Of a DNA stretch of 64,000 nt, positions 43,178-53,872 are shown piece after piece. The number at the start of each line of letters is the position of its first letter. The first letter of the stretch is position 1. This DNA comes from Exophiala sp. HKRS030 (taxonomy: Eukaryota > Ascomycota > Eurotiomycetes > Chaetothyriales > Herpotrichiellaceae): NCBI GenBank assembly GCA_023897205.1, contig JAHWDD010000009.1, positions 1,302,001-1,366,000 on the forward strand. The letters are read 5' to 3'. The notes under the pieces were generated by a model. The model searched no databases. It saw nothing but the letters and a program-made list of their open reading frames with translations, and was not told the DNA's origin. A program made the position numbers and the translations under genes.

Positions 43178-44390
43178 ATGTTCAACACCTCTTTGCGCCG
43201 AGTGGCGCGCAACTGCTCCAATGGCGCCGCTGTCCCTTCACGCCCTACAACGCCATCGATGGCATCCTTCACCTCCCACGCACACCAGCGGCGGCATTCG
43301 TCCTCCAAGCCCCCCGTCCCGCCCAACAATGGCTCTTCGGCTATCCCAGCAGCTTCAGTCAAACAGGTTGGGACTCCGAGATCGGAAACAAAGCGACCTG
43401 GCTCCGAGTCACGCTTATCAAAGAAGAGATCTTCGAAGGAGAAGTTTGATGCCAAACAAGAGGTACAAGATGACTGGACATCGAAACTGCCATCGGTACC
43501 CAGCTTACAGCATCTGAATCCGAAGGGTATGGAGCAAATCTTCAAGTTGTCAAAGTCTTCACAGCTAACCGAGGCTATCAGATATCTACGTAGCCTCCTT
43601 CTTTTCGACTCATCGGCCGCTATCGATCACAGGCCCGGTGCCTCCAGAAACGAGCGTCGATGCGATCGAGAAAATGTTCCAGCCGAAGCCCAAGACGAAA
43701 TCTCGTCCAGCTACACAAGACGTCATTTACACTCTCTCATCGGCGGTCGAAAGCCTGGACGAGCAGATAGCAAGCAGGCGAGGCGAACATCACAGCCAAG
43801 GAGCCGAGCAAAAGGCGGCCATCATCAAGGCCTTGATGCAGCGTAACGAGAACACGGCCGATCCCAACCGCACCCACCACCTGGACGGGGCGCCGCAGAC
43901 CATCAATATCCACGGAGGCAACGTCAAACTTGTGCTACAAGAGTTTGCAAGACGGTTCAGACCCTTCAATGCTCCCCCCTCACCGACGCCGCTGAGTGAT
44001 GCCGAGATCGAAGCTGCCGAAGCACGGGCCGCCGCCGGAGAAGAAGCCGGTGAAGAAATGCAAGCCAGATCCTTGGAGGTGGAGATCCAAAACCAGGATC
44101 ACGACCCGTACGTCCAGCAAGTCGTCATGAACGTGATCGAACAACAAGACTCGGCAGACCACGACGGTTTCTTCACCCCTCACTCGGCGCCCATGATGGA
44201 GATCGAGGATGTCTCGAACATGCGCGAGATCCAAGAGCAAATCGGCGGCAGACGCCTCGGTCACCGACGAAGGCCGGCAATGTACGCCATCAGCGTCAAG
44301 AGACAACGTCGTCTCAAGATGAAGAAGCACAAGTACAGGAAGCTTATGCGCAAGACGCGGAACGCCAGGCGGAGGTTGGGCCAGATATAA
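43178..44390 (+). CDS. COX24: Mitochondrial ribosomal small-subunit protein mS38 (Cox24/Qri5 family)
   Basis: Two exons, 43178-43526 and 43582-44390, joined in phase across a 55-nt intron with a GCTAACC branch site; 385 residues. The N-terminus is Arg-rich and acid-free (MFNTSLRRVARN), fitting a mitochondrial presequence. After the junction the protein reads DIYVASFFSTHRPLSITGPV, a segment expected in this family. The middle is acidic and variable. The C-terminal 37 residues (SVKRQRRLKMKKHKYRKLM and on) are the very basic mS38/AURKAIP1 domain. Yeast Cox24 is needed for mitochondrial translation and cox1 processing. It ends in RRRLGQI, close to the usual family end. Confidence 0.9.
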
Positions 44391-45599
44391 AGTAATCTCA
44401 ACATTGGGGGGTTTTTTTTATTTTGGTATACATTATCGCATGTCTGGCAAGTTCCTCTTCTCGCATTTAGAGATACGCAAGGGTACCAGCATCTCAACTA
44501 GACCGAGTCGTGTTTATGCATTGATTGGGTTTTGTTCTGGTGCAGAATATGGTGGGGGGGGGGAGACGAATGCAAGCATTGCACAGAAGATTGTCGTTTG
44601 TTCTCAATCGTCACCATACCGCAACCATCTGGCGTATATTGCTTCTTGACACTGGGGCGTTCTTGTGAAGCGGCTTTCATACCATGAGCGAAAGTTTACC
44701 ACACTACTCGTACCCATTAGGACTAAGAGCACGCAGATTTTCGTTCTCCCACGACGATTCTGCGCCCCCGGTTCACGACATTTACCGTCCTGATAGATTG
44801 AGAACAACTGTCACCCTATAAGACACAAGAATATACCTGATGAAATATCCACACATCTTCACTCTTTGGTCTTCTCAAGCACTGATCTGCTTGTGCTTGT
44901 CCTCATATCTGTTGTGCTTAAGAGCTCATCCATCAATGAGCGCCCAGTTGTCATTCCCGTACACCGAGTGATACCCATCCGGTCCATGTACTACGAAATC
45001 AATCAACCATCGACTACGTTTTCCGTATTCCTTCTCTATTCTACTTTAGCCATACTTCTTGTACCGCAAACGTCGATGCCAACAAAGTGGTACGTACCTG
45101 GGTTAGTAGAGAAGAAGTAGACGTCGCAAAAAGAAAACAAAACCAAAAACGAAGCAAACTTTGTTTACGAAAAGCATTATCTAATTCAGTGCCGAACAAG
45201 TGTACATACATGATTTAAAAAGCATTGCAGACACCTCCTCGACTGCAGTGCCCGATAACGTGGCACCTCCATGGCCCACCTTCGTCGATTGTGCTGATAA
45301 ACTATGACATTCATACACGAAAAAAAGTAACCTCATCTGGAGGGTCTGATCCCGTTCACCCAGCTCGGTACATTTTCTCAATTGGTTTTTTGTGGTTCTC
45401 CTCTTTTTTACCCGGTTTGACTTGCTTCGACAAGTTCCTTCGAGTCTCAGAAACTGGATGCCTTGTCGTAAAGAGTTTCCGAGTCTGATTCTCTCTCAGG
45501 TCTAGTAAGCCGTTCTGATCCGATATTGGTGCGCGGTGGTCCCGTGGCGCTTCATCGCAGCCGCCATCGAGTCCAAGCCAATATTTTCTCGGGCCTGAT
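44391..45599. other. Convergent 3' region, no gene seen
   Basis: This lies between the mS38 and V-ATPase subunit c genes. It contains short T, G and A runs (44405-44420, 44551-44562, 45127-45150). Confidence 0.5.
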
Positions 45600-46376
45600 C
45601 TAGCAGGTGACATCGGTCGAGGCCTTGGAGTTCATCAACAAGGCAACGATCAGACCGTAAAGACCCAACACTTCGGCGAAAATGAGGATGAGAATCATGC
45701 CGACGAAAAGTCGAGGTTGTTGGGCGGTTCCTCGGACACCGGCGTCACCGACAATGCCGATGGCGAAGCCAGCAGCAAGACCGGCCAGACCGACGGACAG
45801 ACCGGCACCGAGTTGAATGAAGCTGGTGAACAGAGGCTCCTTTTGTGACAGGCCGGCCGAAATCAAGACTGAGACGACTAGACCGTAAATAGCAATGATA
45901 CCAGCCATAATGACGGGAACAATGTCTGGAATATGTGTCAGTTCGTGGCCCATCCCCTCTTTGAATGGCGTCGCATACTCTTGACGATCAAATCTGGTCG
46001 GAGGACACCCATCGCTGAGATACCCACGCCGGACTTTGCAGTCCCGTATGCGGCGCCGAAGCAGGTGAAGACGATTGCAGAGGTGCAGCCCATGGCACCG
46101 AAGAAGGGCTAGGAGATGTATGTCAGTGTTCATTCTTCGAAGCTTTTCCAGGCAGCTGAGGAGGAATGACAGCATCGCTGCTCGATAGGATTGTGGATTG
46201 GGGGGGTAAAGGGGGGGCGAGCATACCGCATATACGGGGCTATAATTCAACAATGTTAGCACAATGCGATCCAAGTTATTGATGAAACTGGCCCTCTCAC
46301 GAGGGAAGGCCAGCTTATCGACGCGAGCTGCAGGCTACAGGTATGGGGGGCAAACTGACCAGAGATCTGTAGACAT
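45600..46376 (-). CDS. VMA3: V-type ATPase 16-kDa proteolipid subunit c
   Basis: Four exons: 46360-46376 (17 nt), 46227-46239 (13-nt micro-exon), 45979-46108, 45600-45925; in phase, 161 residues. The start MSTDLCPVYAPFFGAMG can be built only by joining the two tiny exons. Four membrane helices form the proton-binding c-ring subunit of the vacuolar/endosomal H+-ATPase. The essential carboxylate is Glu138 in [18 protein letters not shown] on helix 4 (yeast Vma3 Glu137). A duplicated two-hairpin structure is visible (GTAKSGVGI and [14 protein letters not shown]). Most of the codons use C at third positions, as for a highly expressed gene. The two 5' introns are about 120 nt each. Confidence 0.95.
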
Positions 46377-48725
46377 TTTGACGGTGCTTGTGTCGTTGAC
46401 TTCCTTTCTCAAAGACTAGTACGTTCCGGAGGGGTGAGTGGCCGTCTTTTCGATAGAAAGAGGGTTGTTGGTGGGATAGAGGTGAGCAGAAATGATGGTG
46501 ATTGTGCTTGTCGAGAGTTGGACAGGTTGATGATGTTTCGAAGCTTCGACCTGCGATCCCCTTCCTCGCTTGGCACTTGCACTCACGATCAGGGCAGGTT
46601 TGCCGACTTATCGCCTAAACCTTTTTAACACCCGGACTTTTACAGTATGTGTGAGCGACTGTAATGACATACAATGAATAAGTGAACTGATCTGAGGTCT
46701 GGGGTGGAATAATTCATGTTGAAAATTGACGACTTTACGACATGACATGGGACGAGAGAAGAGGGGTCATAGGCATATAGCTCCCTGGTACAAGTGAAAT
46801 AGCCATAGGTAGGTAGCCTTTGGTATGCGCCAGTCTGCGCGGTACTCATAGTAGATCAACGGCGGCAGCAGCAGCAGCAGAAGAAAAAGAAGACAGTTCT
46901 CATTGTCTTTCGGAAGAGGCCTCATTTAGAAGACATGGATGCTATTGTCTTTCGTTCTTCTCCCTTCTTGAAATCCTAGCGGTCCTCCCTCAGGTGTAAC
47001 CCGACACAGGCAATCTCAGCAAAACCCTCAACAAAGCCCTCAGCATAGGCAGGAACAGGGCCAGAACTCGACAGCTTAAGCCTATAATAGTATTCACAAT
47101 CACCGTTACAGTAGTCGTGACCTGCAATTACATGTCTGAGCAAAAGATCTCCTGAAACTAAGGTCATCGGCAGAAACCTAGCGAGCCTTGACTGATCCTA
47201 CAATAAGCCACACTCTTGACGAATGTTTTCTGGCAGCATGGAGAGGAGGCTAGCATAAAGTATCCAGCGCAGGCAATACCGTCAGCCATTGAAAGCTACC
47301 TGATCAATTTCTTGCTTCGTAACGGCCGGGAAGAAGTGGCTCGTACTGAGTTGGACATATAGCGGTCTTCTGCATACTTACAGTGTACGGTGAACACGAC
47401 AAGGCGCGCTTTGGACTTTGGACGAACGCCTCGTCATCCTGCTGCCATACCTGCATCAAGGTCCAAGCTGATTTCAAGAGGGCAAAGACATCTCAGCTTC
47501 CTGAATGGCCTTCGCAGGACTTCGGCGGTCTTCAGGGAAGTATATAATGAAAGCTGTAACTCTGAGTATGAGTGAAGATATATAACTCTGCTGTTTCCTT
47601 GGGGCATGTCCTTAGGAAGGCCATCTTGATGCCGTTGAGTCAATGCAAACTCCGTGCATCGAAATAGTCGCTACAACAAGTCCGGCGAGGCGACGTTGAT
47701 GAACTAGAAAAATAACCACAGAGATGTAAAATACCCCGAAAATACTGGCGTTTTTGAGCAGAATAAGATCTTTTTTGGTTTGTTTCTTCCATGTAGAGCC
47801 AACAGATGTCCTCGCAGCTGCTGATAAAGTGCAGATATTGAGTACATTTGCAACAGGTGGAAAAATCTGATCGGAATACTTGCACGTTCTTCAAGAGCAA
47901 CATTTTCATCTGCCACACACCTTGCCCATTCCTCAAGTTATTCGGAGTACTCGAACAGGCGGGATCGAGTCTGAGACGGTGCAATCTTAGGACAATGATT
48001 TTAAGCCAACGGTTCACATCTAGCGAAGCCGCCGATTCTTGGGCATAATTTAGTCCCGCTGCACTTGGCCGGATTGTGTTGCCCATATTCGCCCGGATAA
48101 GTGCCTGAAGGTAGAGAATCAGGATGGCAAAAGATATCATTGAGGAATGCTTATGCTTGTAGCTGGAGAGCGAGATCTGGGGTTCAGAGCATTTATTGAC
48201 AACTGTGATGCAATGCAGGCTAGAAGCTTGCAAGAATGTTGTTGACACGGGGGCTGGAAGCCAACTGACAGGCGCTTACGATTGAAGGGGCCCCGACTCA
48301 AGTGCATTGCGCGTCTGAGATTTCGTCTCAAAGGTTTGTGAAATTAGGGGGTCTCGATCTACTATGGGGCGCCAGTCTGGGGGCTACAATCGGCTATCAC
48401 TGTACCCGTACTCCGTACTACGAAACCCACGCCTTCAAAGGGCTCGACCCCGTGCACGTACCTGTCATTGCCCGGGACACTCCTGTTTCGGACCACCAGG
48501 TAAACCCCCAATTCACTTCATTGTGATGAACCTCACGCCCGCCGCATAGGACACTCTTTGTTTTGAAACATCACTTTCCCTCCTACCTAGCCACTCTCAT
48601 TCATGTCTCTTTAATCCTCCGAAGATCGAGCACGTCAAATAGACTTGTCTTTCCTTACAATCTCCAGTCTATTCAGCCAGCATAACCGAAGTACTCCCGA
48701 TACCGCCTACATACAAACAAACACC
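46377..48725. other. Gene-poor region, two weak minus-strand frames
   Basis: No gene can be supported in these 2.3 kb. On the minus strand 46976-47167 is an open frame preceded by a plausible acceptor (TAATTGCAG at about 47121), and 47640-48136 begins with a hydrophobic leader-like stretch (MISFAILILYLQALI); no splice model joins them convincingly. A short GCAGCA run lies near 46863. Confidence 0.35.
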
Positions 48726-49111
48726 ATGTTGTGGAAGAGAAAATGCGTCAACCCCAATGACACGGACGACATCTGCGAGAAATACACCACTACTTTCCAG
48801 ACGACTGTCATACCTCTTATCATCGGCTTGACGTAAGTAACACCTCTACGTGTACAAACATGAGAGACTGACCATGATATAGTCTTTTCTTTCTCCTGGG
48901 AATTGTTCTGTTTGTCATTGTCAGGAAGCAACGCATCAAGAGAAAGGCAGAAGAGGCGGCACAACACAAGGCTATCGACGACGAGATGGAGCTGGAATTT
49001 GCGGTCTCTGGGCACAAACATGAACGATCTCAAGGGCAGGTCCCGCCACAATATCGTGTACCTGATCTTGAAAATCCAGTCGAAGGTTCAGGGCCACCGC
49101 CCAAATACTAG
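48726..49111 (+). CDS. Small single-pass membrane protein with two PPxY motifs (possible Rsp5/Nedd4 adaptor)
   Basis: Two exons, 48726-48832 and 48883-49111, joined by a 50-nt intron; 111 residues. A short N-terminal lumenal part contains two Cys (KRKCVN, DDICEKY). A single membrane helix at about 26-50 is split by the intron (TVIPLIIGL then FFLLGIVLFVIV). It is followed by a basic stop-transfer (RKQRIKRK) and an acidic tail. The tail ends with VPPQYRVPDLENPV and GPPPKY, so two PPxY motifs (PPQY, PPKY) lie near the C-terminus, the second being the last residues. PPxY binds WW domains of Rsp5/Nedd4 ligases; yeast Rcr1/Rcr2 have a similar plan, but direct homology is not shown. Confidence 0.78.
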
Positions 49112-49151
49112 GAGCAGGAGTTATCTGGGTATCTCTTGTGATTGCTGTACA

Positions 49152-49157
49152 AATAAA
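49152..49157 (+). terminator. Candidate poly(A) signal of the PPxY protein gene
   Basis: AATAAA occurs 41 nt after the stop at 49111, and only 17 nt before the stop codon of the convergent glutathione peroxidase gene, so the two 3' ends probably overlap. Confidence 0.45.
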
Positions 49158-49173
49158 GCCGGCTTGAACTCAA

Positions 49174-49884
49174 TCATCCCGACTTGGATTTCTCAATTTC
49201 TTGGATAATCTCCTTCTCAATGCTTTCCGGCTTGGTCATGCTGCCCCATCGCTGGACGACCTTTCCATCGCGGCCGATCAAGAACTTTTCAAAATTCCAC
49301 TTGACCCTCTTCAGACCCAGCAGGCCTGGCTTTTCCGACTTCATCCATTCAAACACTGGCTCGGCATGATCACCATTGACGTTTGTCTTGCCCAGCACCG
49401 GGAATGTAACACCATAGTTGAGCTGACAGAACTCTTGAATTTGATCATTCGAGCCGGGATCTTGACCACCGAATTGGTTGCAAGGGAAACCGATGATGAC
49501 GAATTGATCCGGGTATTTCTCAGAAATCTTCTTCCACAAGGACTCGAGGCCGGCGAACTGAGGGGTGAAGCCGCATTTGGAGGCGGTGTTGACGGCGAGG
49601 ATCACCTTTCCTTTGTGCTGAGCAAGGGGGTACTCTTGATCACGCTTGTCTTTCGGCGTAAAATCGAAAAAGGTGGTGGCGGATGCCATTTTGGATGCGG
49701 GTGTACGTGAGGACGACGAGGGCGCAGGACCGTGTGAGAAAGGGCGTGCCTTGAGAACGATCCGAGGGATACTGTGGTTTGAAATGGGGCGTTGGAGAGT
49801 TGAAGTCGATACAGAGATGAATGCAGTGCAAGGCCGAGATTTAAGGTGTCGGGAGATTTGGAATAAGTTGCGAGCGTGTTGCAT
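49174..49884 (-). CDS. HYR1: Glutathione peroxidase-like (thioredoxin-dependent) peroxidase
   Basis: The conserved domain starts at ATG 49689 (171 residues): peroxidatic Cys39 in NTASKCGFTPQ, Gln and Asn/Trp of the tetrad in FPCNQFGGQDPG and VKWNFEKFL, and the likely resolving Cys88 in EFCQLNYG. Cys in place of selenocysteine and the resolving Cys fit the yeast Gpx3/Hyr1 type that uses thioredoxin and can act as a peroxide sensor. The frame stays open upstream without a stop: from ATG 49884 a 65-residue extension is Arg/Ser-rich with almost no acid residues (MQHARNLFQISRHLKSRP), typical of a mitochondrial presequence. Both ATGs may be used. The CDS is given from 49884; the core enzyme begins at 49689. 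Confidence 0.93.
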   Translation of the reverse strand: MQHARNLFQISRHLKSRPCTAFISVSTSTLQRPISNHSIPRIVLKARPFSHGPAPSSSSRTPASKMASATTFFDFTPKDKRDQEYPLAQHKGKVILAVNTASKCGFTPQFAGLESLWKKISEKYPDQFVIIGFPCNQFGGQDPGSNDQIQEFCQLNYGVTFPVLGKTNVNGDHAEPVFEWMKSEKPGLLGLKRVKWNFEKFLIGRDGKVVQRWGSMTKPESIEKEIIQEIEKSKSG

Positions 49885-50884
49885 CGATGACTTTCTCCGG
49901 ATGGTACGACTGGGGCATGTGCAGTGCACAAAGCGAACAATCATTCATCGCGAATCCGAGGTTGAAGGCTGGATATAGGATCATGTGACCTTCTTCACCG
50001 CCACCTCATCATGCGTTGATGGTGCGGCAATTGCCGAAACACCCGCAGCATCGTCAAAACTGCCCTCTCCACGTGATCAGCAATTTCTTACCAACTCAAA
50101 ACACTTGAAACATTGTCCTGTCTGTATCCCTGACGACTTCGACTTGTCTCAGTGATAAAGTGAATGTTTTTTTAAGGATCCAGTACTACGCAAGGTTTGC
50201 ACGTTCCTTTAGTACCCGTATCCATACTCGTCCTCTCGAGAAAGAAGCCGGGCATTTCTTTGTCAGCTGGAGATTCAGTGTTCCTGCATGAAGCACACTA
50301 TGCCCATTTCAGGTATTTGCAAGGGCTACTCTATCAATGCTTTTACGTCCGCAACCAGTCCTCTCGCCTCGCATCGACTGATCCAAGTGCCCATAAGGCA
50401 CAAGCCATGATGAGCCACAGCGGCCCCAGCGTCGATTGGCGTGAGTGACCGATTGCGAATAGTATCTCAGAGTTTTGTCTCCTGTGGCCGCCGAGGATAA
50501 CTATCCGACTGTTTGTATCCTCATGGCATGCTCCATTTCTCGACTACCACATGCTGTTCGGAACTACAATATTTCCCTCTTGAGACTTCTATGGTGATCA
50601 CTACCATTGATATTAAGCCATCCATCGGCTTCGGTGTTAGAGGTGGAGTACGTGTACTATGCTATACACTTGATATCGATCTTCACCACCAAGAAGGGTG
50701 TCTCGTATCTCCAGCAGCACCCTCAAAACACCGTCAGTAAGGCTTTGCCATACTCAAGATATCTGCACTTGGCATATTGAAGATGCTCAGATATTCCAAA
50801 AACGTAGATGTAGCCCCGAACCACTATGTTGACGGACTTGCTTGATATGGACATGGCCATCACGAGTGTTTTACCTTGCAATGG

Positions 50885-50890
50885 TATAAA
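50885..50890 (+). promoter_or_regulatory. TATA box of the Hsp31-like gene
   Basis: TATAAA lies 158 bp upstream of the ATG at 51048, followed by a pyrimidine-rich stretch suited to transcription start. Confidence 0.4.
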
Positions 50891-50917
50891 GACAATCAGA
50901 ATACCGCTGCAGCCTAC

Positions 50918-50941
50918 TCAATCTTCACTTCAATCTTCACT
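50918..50941 (+). repeat. Tandem repeat of 12 nt, two copies
   Basis: TCAATCTTCACT occurs twice in a row, with a partial third copy (TCAA), about 30 bp after the TATA box. This is a CT-rich initiator-like region. Confidence 0.7.
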
Positions 50942-51047
50942 TCAAACAACGCTTCAGACTGAGCAAATAGCTTCTCATTCGCATATCCTAAATCTCCACA
51001 AGTACAACTGTCTACAACAACAACCTCAGTACTTACTACTTCCCACA

Positions 51048-51869
51048 ATGTCTGCAGCAAAGCCCGCTGTCCTCATGGTCATCTCATCCCACAAGCCCGG
51101 ATGGTATCTAGTAAGTCATTCCAGTCGTCCGTGAAATTAGAGCTAACCGTGTTTTGCAGCCTGAGTTGGCTCACCCATTTGACATCTTGGAGCCGTACTG
51201 CAACATCACGATTGCTTCTCATCTTGGAGGAGATGCACCGCCAGACCAAAAGTCGGTTGAACTCTTCAAGAACGATGAGATTTGTGCCCGCTTCTACGAA
51301 ACCAAGCAAGATCTCTGGAAGAACTCACAGAAGCTGGAAGATTTCAAGGGAAACGCGGAAAGATTCGACGCCATCTGCTTCATCGGAGGTTATGGACGTA
51401 AGATCTCCTTTCTTCGCCTGCCTCATGCCAGACATGACTGACCAGATTTTCCCTAGCCATGTTCGACGTGATTGACTCAAAAGCCGCGGAGGAGGTGATT
51501 CTCGACTTCTACAACCAGAAGAAGCTCCTCAGCGGTATCTGCCACGGTTCTGCTGCCTTCGCGCACGTAAGGGATCCATCCAGCGGGAAGTTCATCATTG
51601 ATGGCCACAAGGCCGTCGGAGTGAGCAACAAAGAGTGTGAATTATTGTTCCCAGCCACCGGCGTCGTGGAGCCATGGAGCGTGGAAACCGAGCTTGACAA
51701 GGCCACCGGCGGCAAATATGAAAAGGCTGAGAACCCCTTCGATGGGCATGTTGTGGTTAGCAAGAGTGCCGATGGACGGACGTTCATCACTGGTCAAAAC
51801 CCGGCTAGTGGACTTGGCCTAGGCAAAGCAATTTACGAGGAGCTTTTTGGCAAGACCTATGGAGCTTGA
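51048..51869 (+). CDS. DJ-1/PfpI family glyoxalase III (Hsp31-like)
   Basis: Three exons: 51048-51110, 51160-51397, 51457-51869; in phase, 237 residues, the usual Hsp31 length. The catalytic triad fits: Glu23 in LPELAHPFD, the nucleophile Cys129 in SGICHGSAAF, and His130 beside it. Other signs are GGYGPMFDVIDS, a FPATGVVEPWSVET segment and the C-terminal TGQNPASGLGLGKAI. Family members convert methylglyoxal to lactate without glutathione and act as holding chaperones in oxidative stress, so it fits beside the peroxidase functionally. A TATA box lies 158 bp upstream. The first exon codes for only 21 residues. Confidence 0.92.
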
Positions 51870-52312
51870 GGGACAATGTGCTGAGTAGTCCAATATCTCG
51901 AATCAGCATGTTTCGCTCGTAGCATGTTGGTCTGAGATGGTCCCTGGCTACGAGTGGAGCAGATGGAGAGCTTTGATGTTGACGACACCCTTGCAACTTC
52001 CTAAAATAGTTTAGCTTCTCTTATTACCTGATCACTTCGTCCCGAGAAAAGTCTCGCCGTCTTTCAGCCTCGCCCGATGTCTTCTGGCTTACGAAGAGTG
52101 CTCCAGACTTCCTTACCTTGGTAAAATTTGAGTCCCAGCTCGTCCTCGCACCACATCAAAACTTCCATGAACCATGTCTCTCTGGCCCTCCGAGGCGTCG
52201 TAGCATCTGTGGAATTTCAACTGCTACCACAAAGTTGGTCACGTATCGACATCTTGGCTGTGAGGTCAAAGCAGTCGCGGCTGAGTCTTTGTCAAAGCAG
52301 ACTCAGGCAACT
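51870..52312. other. Intergenic, promoter of the next gene
   Basis: The frame of the downstream gene is open from 52118, but no feature is recognised in that extension; the region is treated as leader. Confidence 0.45.
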
Positions 52313-53872
52313 ATGCCTAATGGCAAGGCCCGAAAAGATAGCTCGCGACCGCCAATCCTCTTCATCAATTCACAGAGCGAGCTGCTAACCCCTCAGGCCC
52401 GACGGCTTGCGAGACGACATGCGTCCTGGTGGGGACACAAGAAGTCCAGAGCAAAACAGGTCCCCAACGAATCGACCCTGAATGCTTCGTCGAACACGAG
52501 CTCCCCTGATAACAGCCAGACCCCCTCGTCCTCAGGCAGTTCTAGTACATCGCTACGCCAGAGATCGCCCCCAGTTGTAGGTCTCTTCTCACCGCGACGT
52601 CCTACACCCCTTAACTGTTACTTGGGGTCTACCCCCGATGCCTTCCGCATCCTTCCTCAGATATCAATCTCAAGTGAGGACCCTGGTTACCTTGCCTCCC
52701 TCAAACATGACATGCACACATTCTTTGGAGAGGCCTTTGTCCGGAACACTATCTTACGGAGTGGCGACTGCTGCGAGAGTAGATATGCCGGCTGCCTGCT
52801 CCTATACTCTACCTACCGTCACGCTGTGACCGGCGATGGCTCGCGTGCCAGCCTTCTATCGTTGAAGGGCATAGTGATCCAGAAAGTCAATACCGCCCTG
52901 GCGAAGCCAGGCCAGGCCACTACTCTCGACAACATGATCGCAGTCATGAGTTTGGGAGTTCCCATGGTATGCCAGGTCACAGCCTCCAGCGAGGATGAAA
53001 ACTCGCAATCGCAACTGTCCGTGGAAGTGATGTCAGATGCGTCGCAGCGGCCTCGTGCAAGGGTACTTGAAGAGAAGATTGCTCTGGAATATGACATGCA
53101 TTATGGGGCCATCAGTAAACTCATGCGCATGCAAGAGGATCCCACCTGGCTCGTGACCACCGACGGACGATACATCTTCTTGACCAAGGTACTATCATAC
53201 GCCCATCGGATGTTGGCGAATTCGGAGGTCATGTCTGAGACATGGTCCAAGATCATCCAAAAGTTTGAACTGTATTGCAGCAAAGCTCCATCCCAGCCGG
53301 AATGGCTTTCGCCATTATACTGTCCAAACGTGCTGCAGTGGCGCAATAATCTTGATGCTGACTTGTCGCCGACATTCAGGCGTCTTCTTCAGAGCTTTCA
53401 AACTTGGTACAGACTGTATCGGAGCGGGGAGGACATTGCTACCCATACTGCTTCTTTGAGAGACCTCCTCAGAAAAGAGCGGTTGAACATAGACGTGAGC
53501 GATGAATCCCATACGGAGTCACTTGGCCGGCACAAGGAAGTTGAATTGAGGTATGAGGCATGTTGTATTACTATCAGCCTGATGCTCGAGGCAGAGGCCA
53601 ATGGTTGCTCTATATCCGAGGCCGCTCATCTCGTACCCGAGTCCCAATCATTGAGCCACATTCTTCGCCGGACCGATTTGGCACATCTATGGGGTCGTTA
53701 TCCAGGCTTGTTGTATTGGGTCACGCTCATCTGCCACATTGTGATAAAACCAGACCCGGAACAACTAATTTCAACGATGGTGCTCGCGCATATCACTCAA
53801 ACTTTGGCAGCTTCAGATATTCCACTTCCAGTGGCTATTCAGCCAATCAAGGAGTTATTGGTGTATCCTTGA
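52313..53872 (+). CDS. Fungal-specific transcription-factor-domain protein lacking a zinc cluster
   Basis: The protein has 519 residues from ATG 52313. It begins with a short ILFINSQSELLTPQARRLARRH segment like the start of a large Pezizomycotina family, in which a Phe-Val/Ile-Asn motif precedes an Arg-rich helix; no Zn2Cys6 cysteines are present. Ser/Thr/Pro-rich linker occupies about 45-115. The remainder is helical, beginning with PTPLNCYLGSTPDAFRILP and a DPGYLASLKHDMHTFFGEAF segment, and resembles the fungal-specific transcription factor region (Fungal_trans_2 type). A frame without stop from 52118 would add 65 residues of poor quality. Function is unknown; such proteins often lie near secondary-metabolism or repeat-rich loci. 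Confidence 0.72.
   Translation: MPNGKARKDSSRPPILFINSQSELLTPQARRLARRHASWWGHKKSRAKQVPNESTLNASSNTSSPDNSQTPSSSGSSSTSLRQRSPPVVGLFSPRRPTPLNCYLGSTPDAFRILPQISISSEDPGYLASLKHDMHTFFGEAFVRNTILRSGDCCESRYAGCLLLYSTYRHAVTGDGSRASLLSLKGIVIQKVNTALAKPGQATTLDNMIAVMSLGVPMVCQVTASSEDENSQSQLSVEVMSDASQRPRARVLEEKIALEYDMHYGAISKLMRMQEDPTWLVTTDGRYIFLTKVLSYAHRMLANSEVMSETWSKIIQKFELYCSKAPSQPEWLSPLYCPNVLQWRNNLDADLSPTFRRLLQSFQTWYRLYRSGEDIATHTASLRDLLRKERLNIDVSDESHTESLGRHKEVELRYEACCITISLMLEAEANGCSISEAAHLVPESQSLSHILRRTDLAHLWGRYPGLLYWVTLICHIVIKPDPEQLISTMVLAHITQTLAASDIPLPVAIQPIKELLVYP

Larger units (their letters stand above)
49885..51047. other. Divergent promoter region, no gene seen
   Basis: This lies upstream of both the peroxidase and the Hsp31-like gene. 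A TATA box and a 12-nt tandem repeat close to the latter gene are listed separately. Confidence 0.5.
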
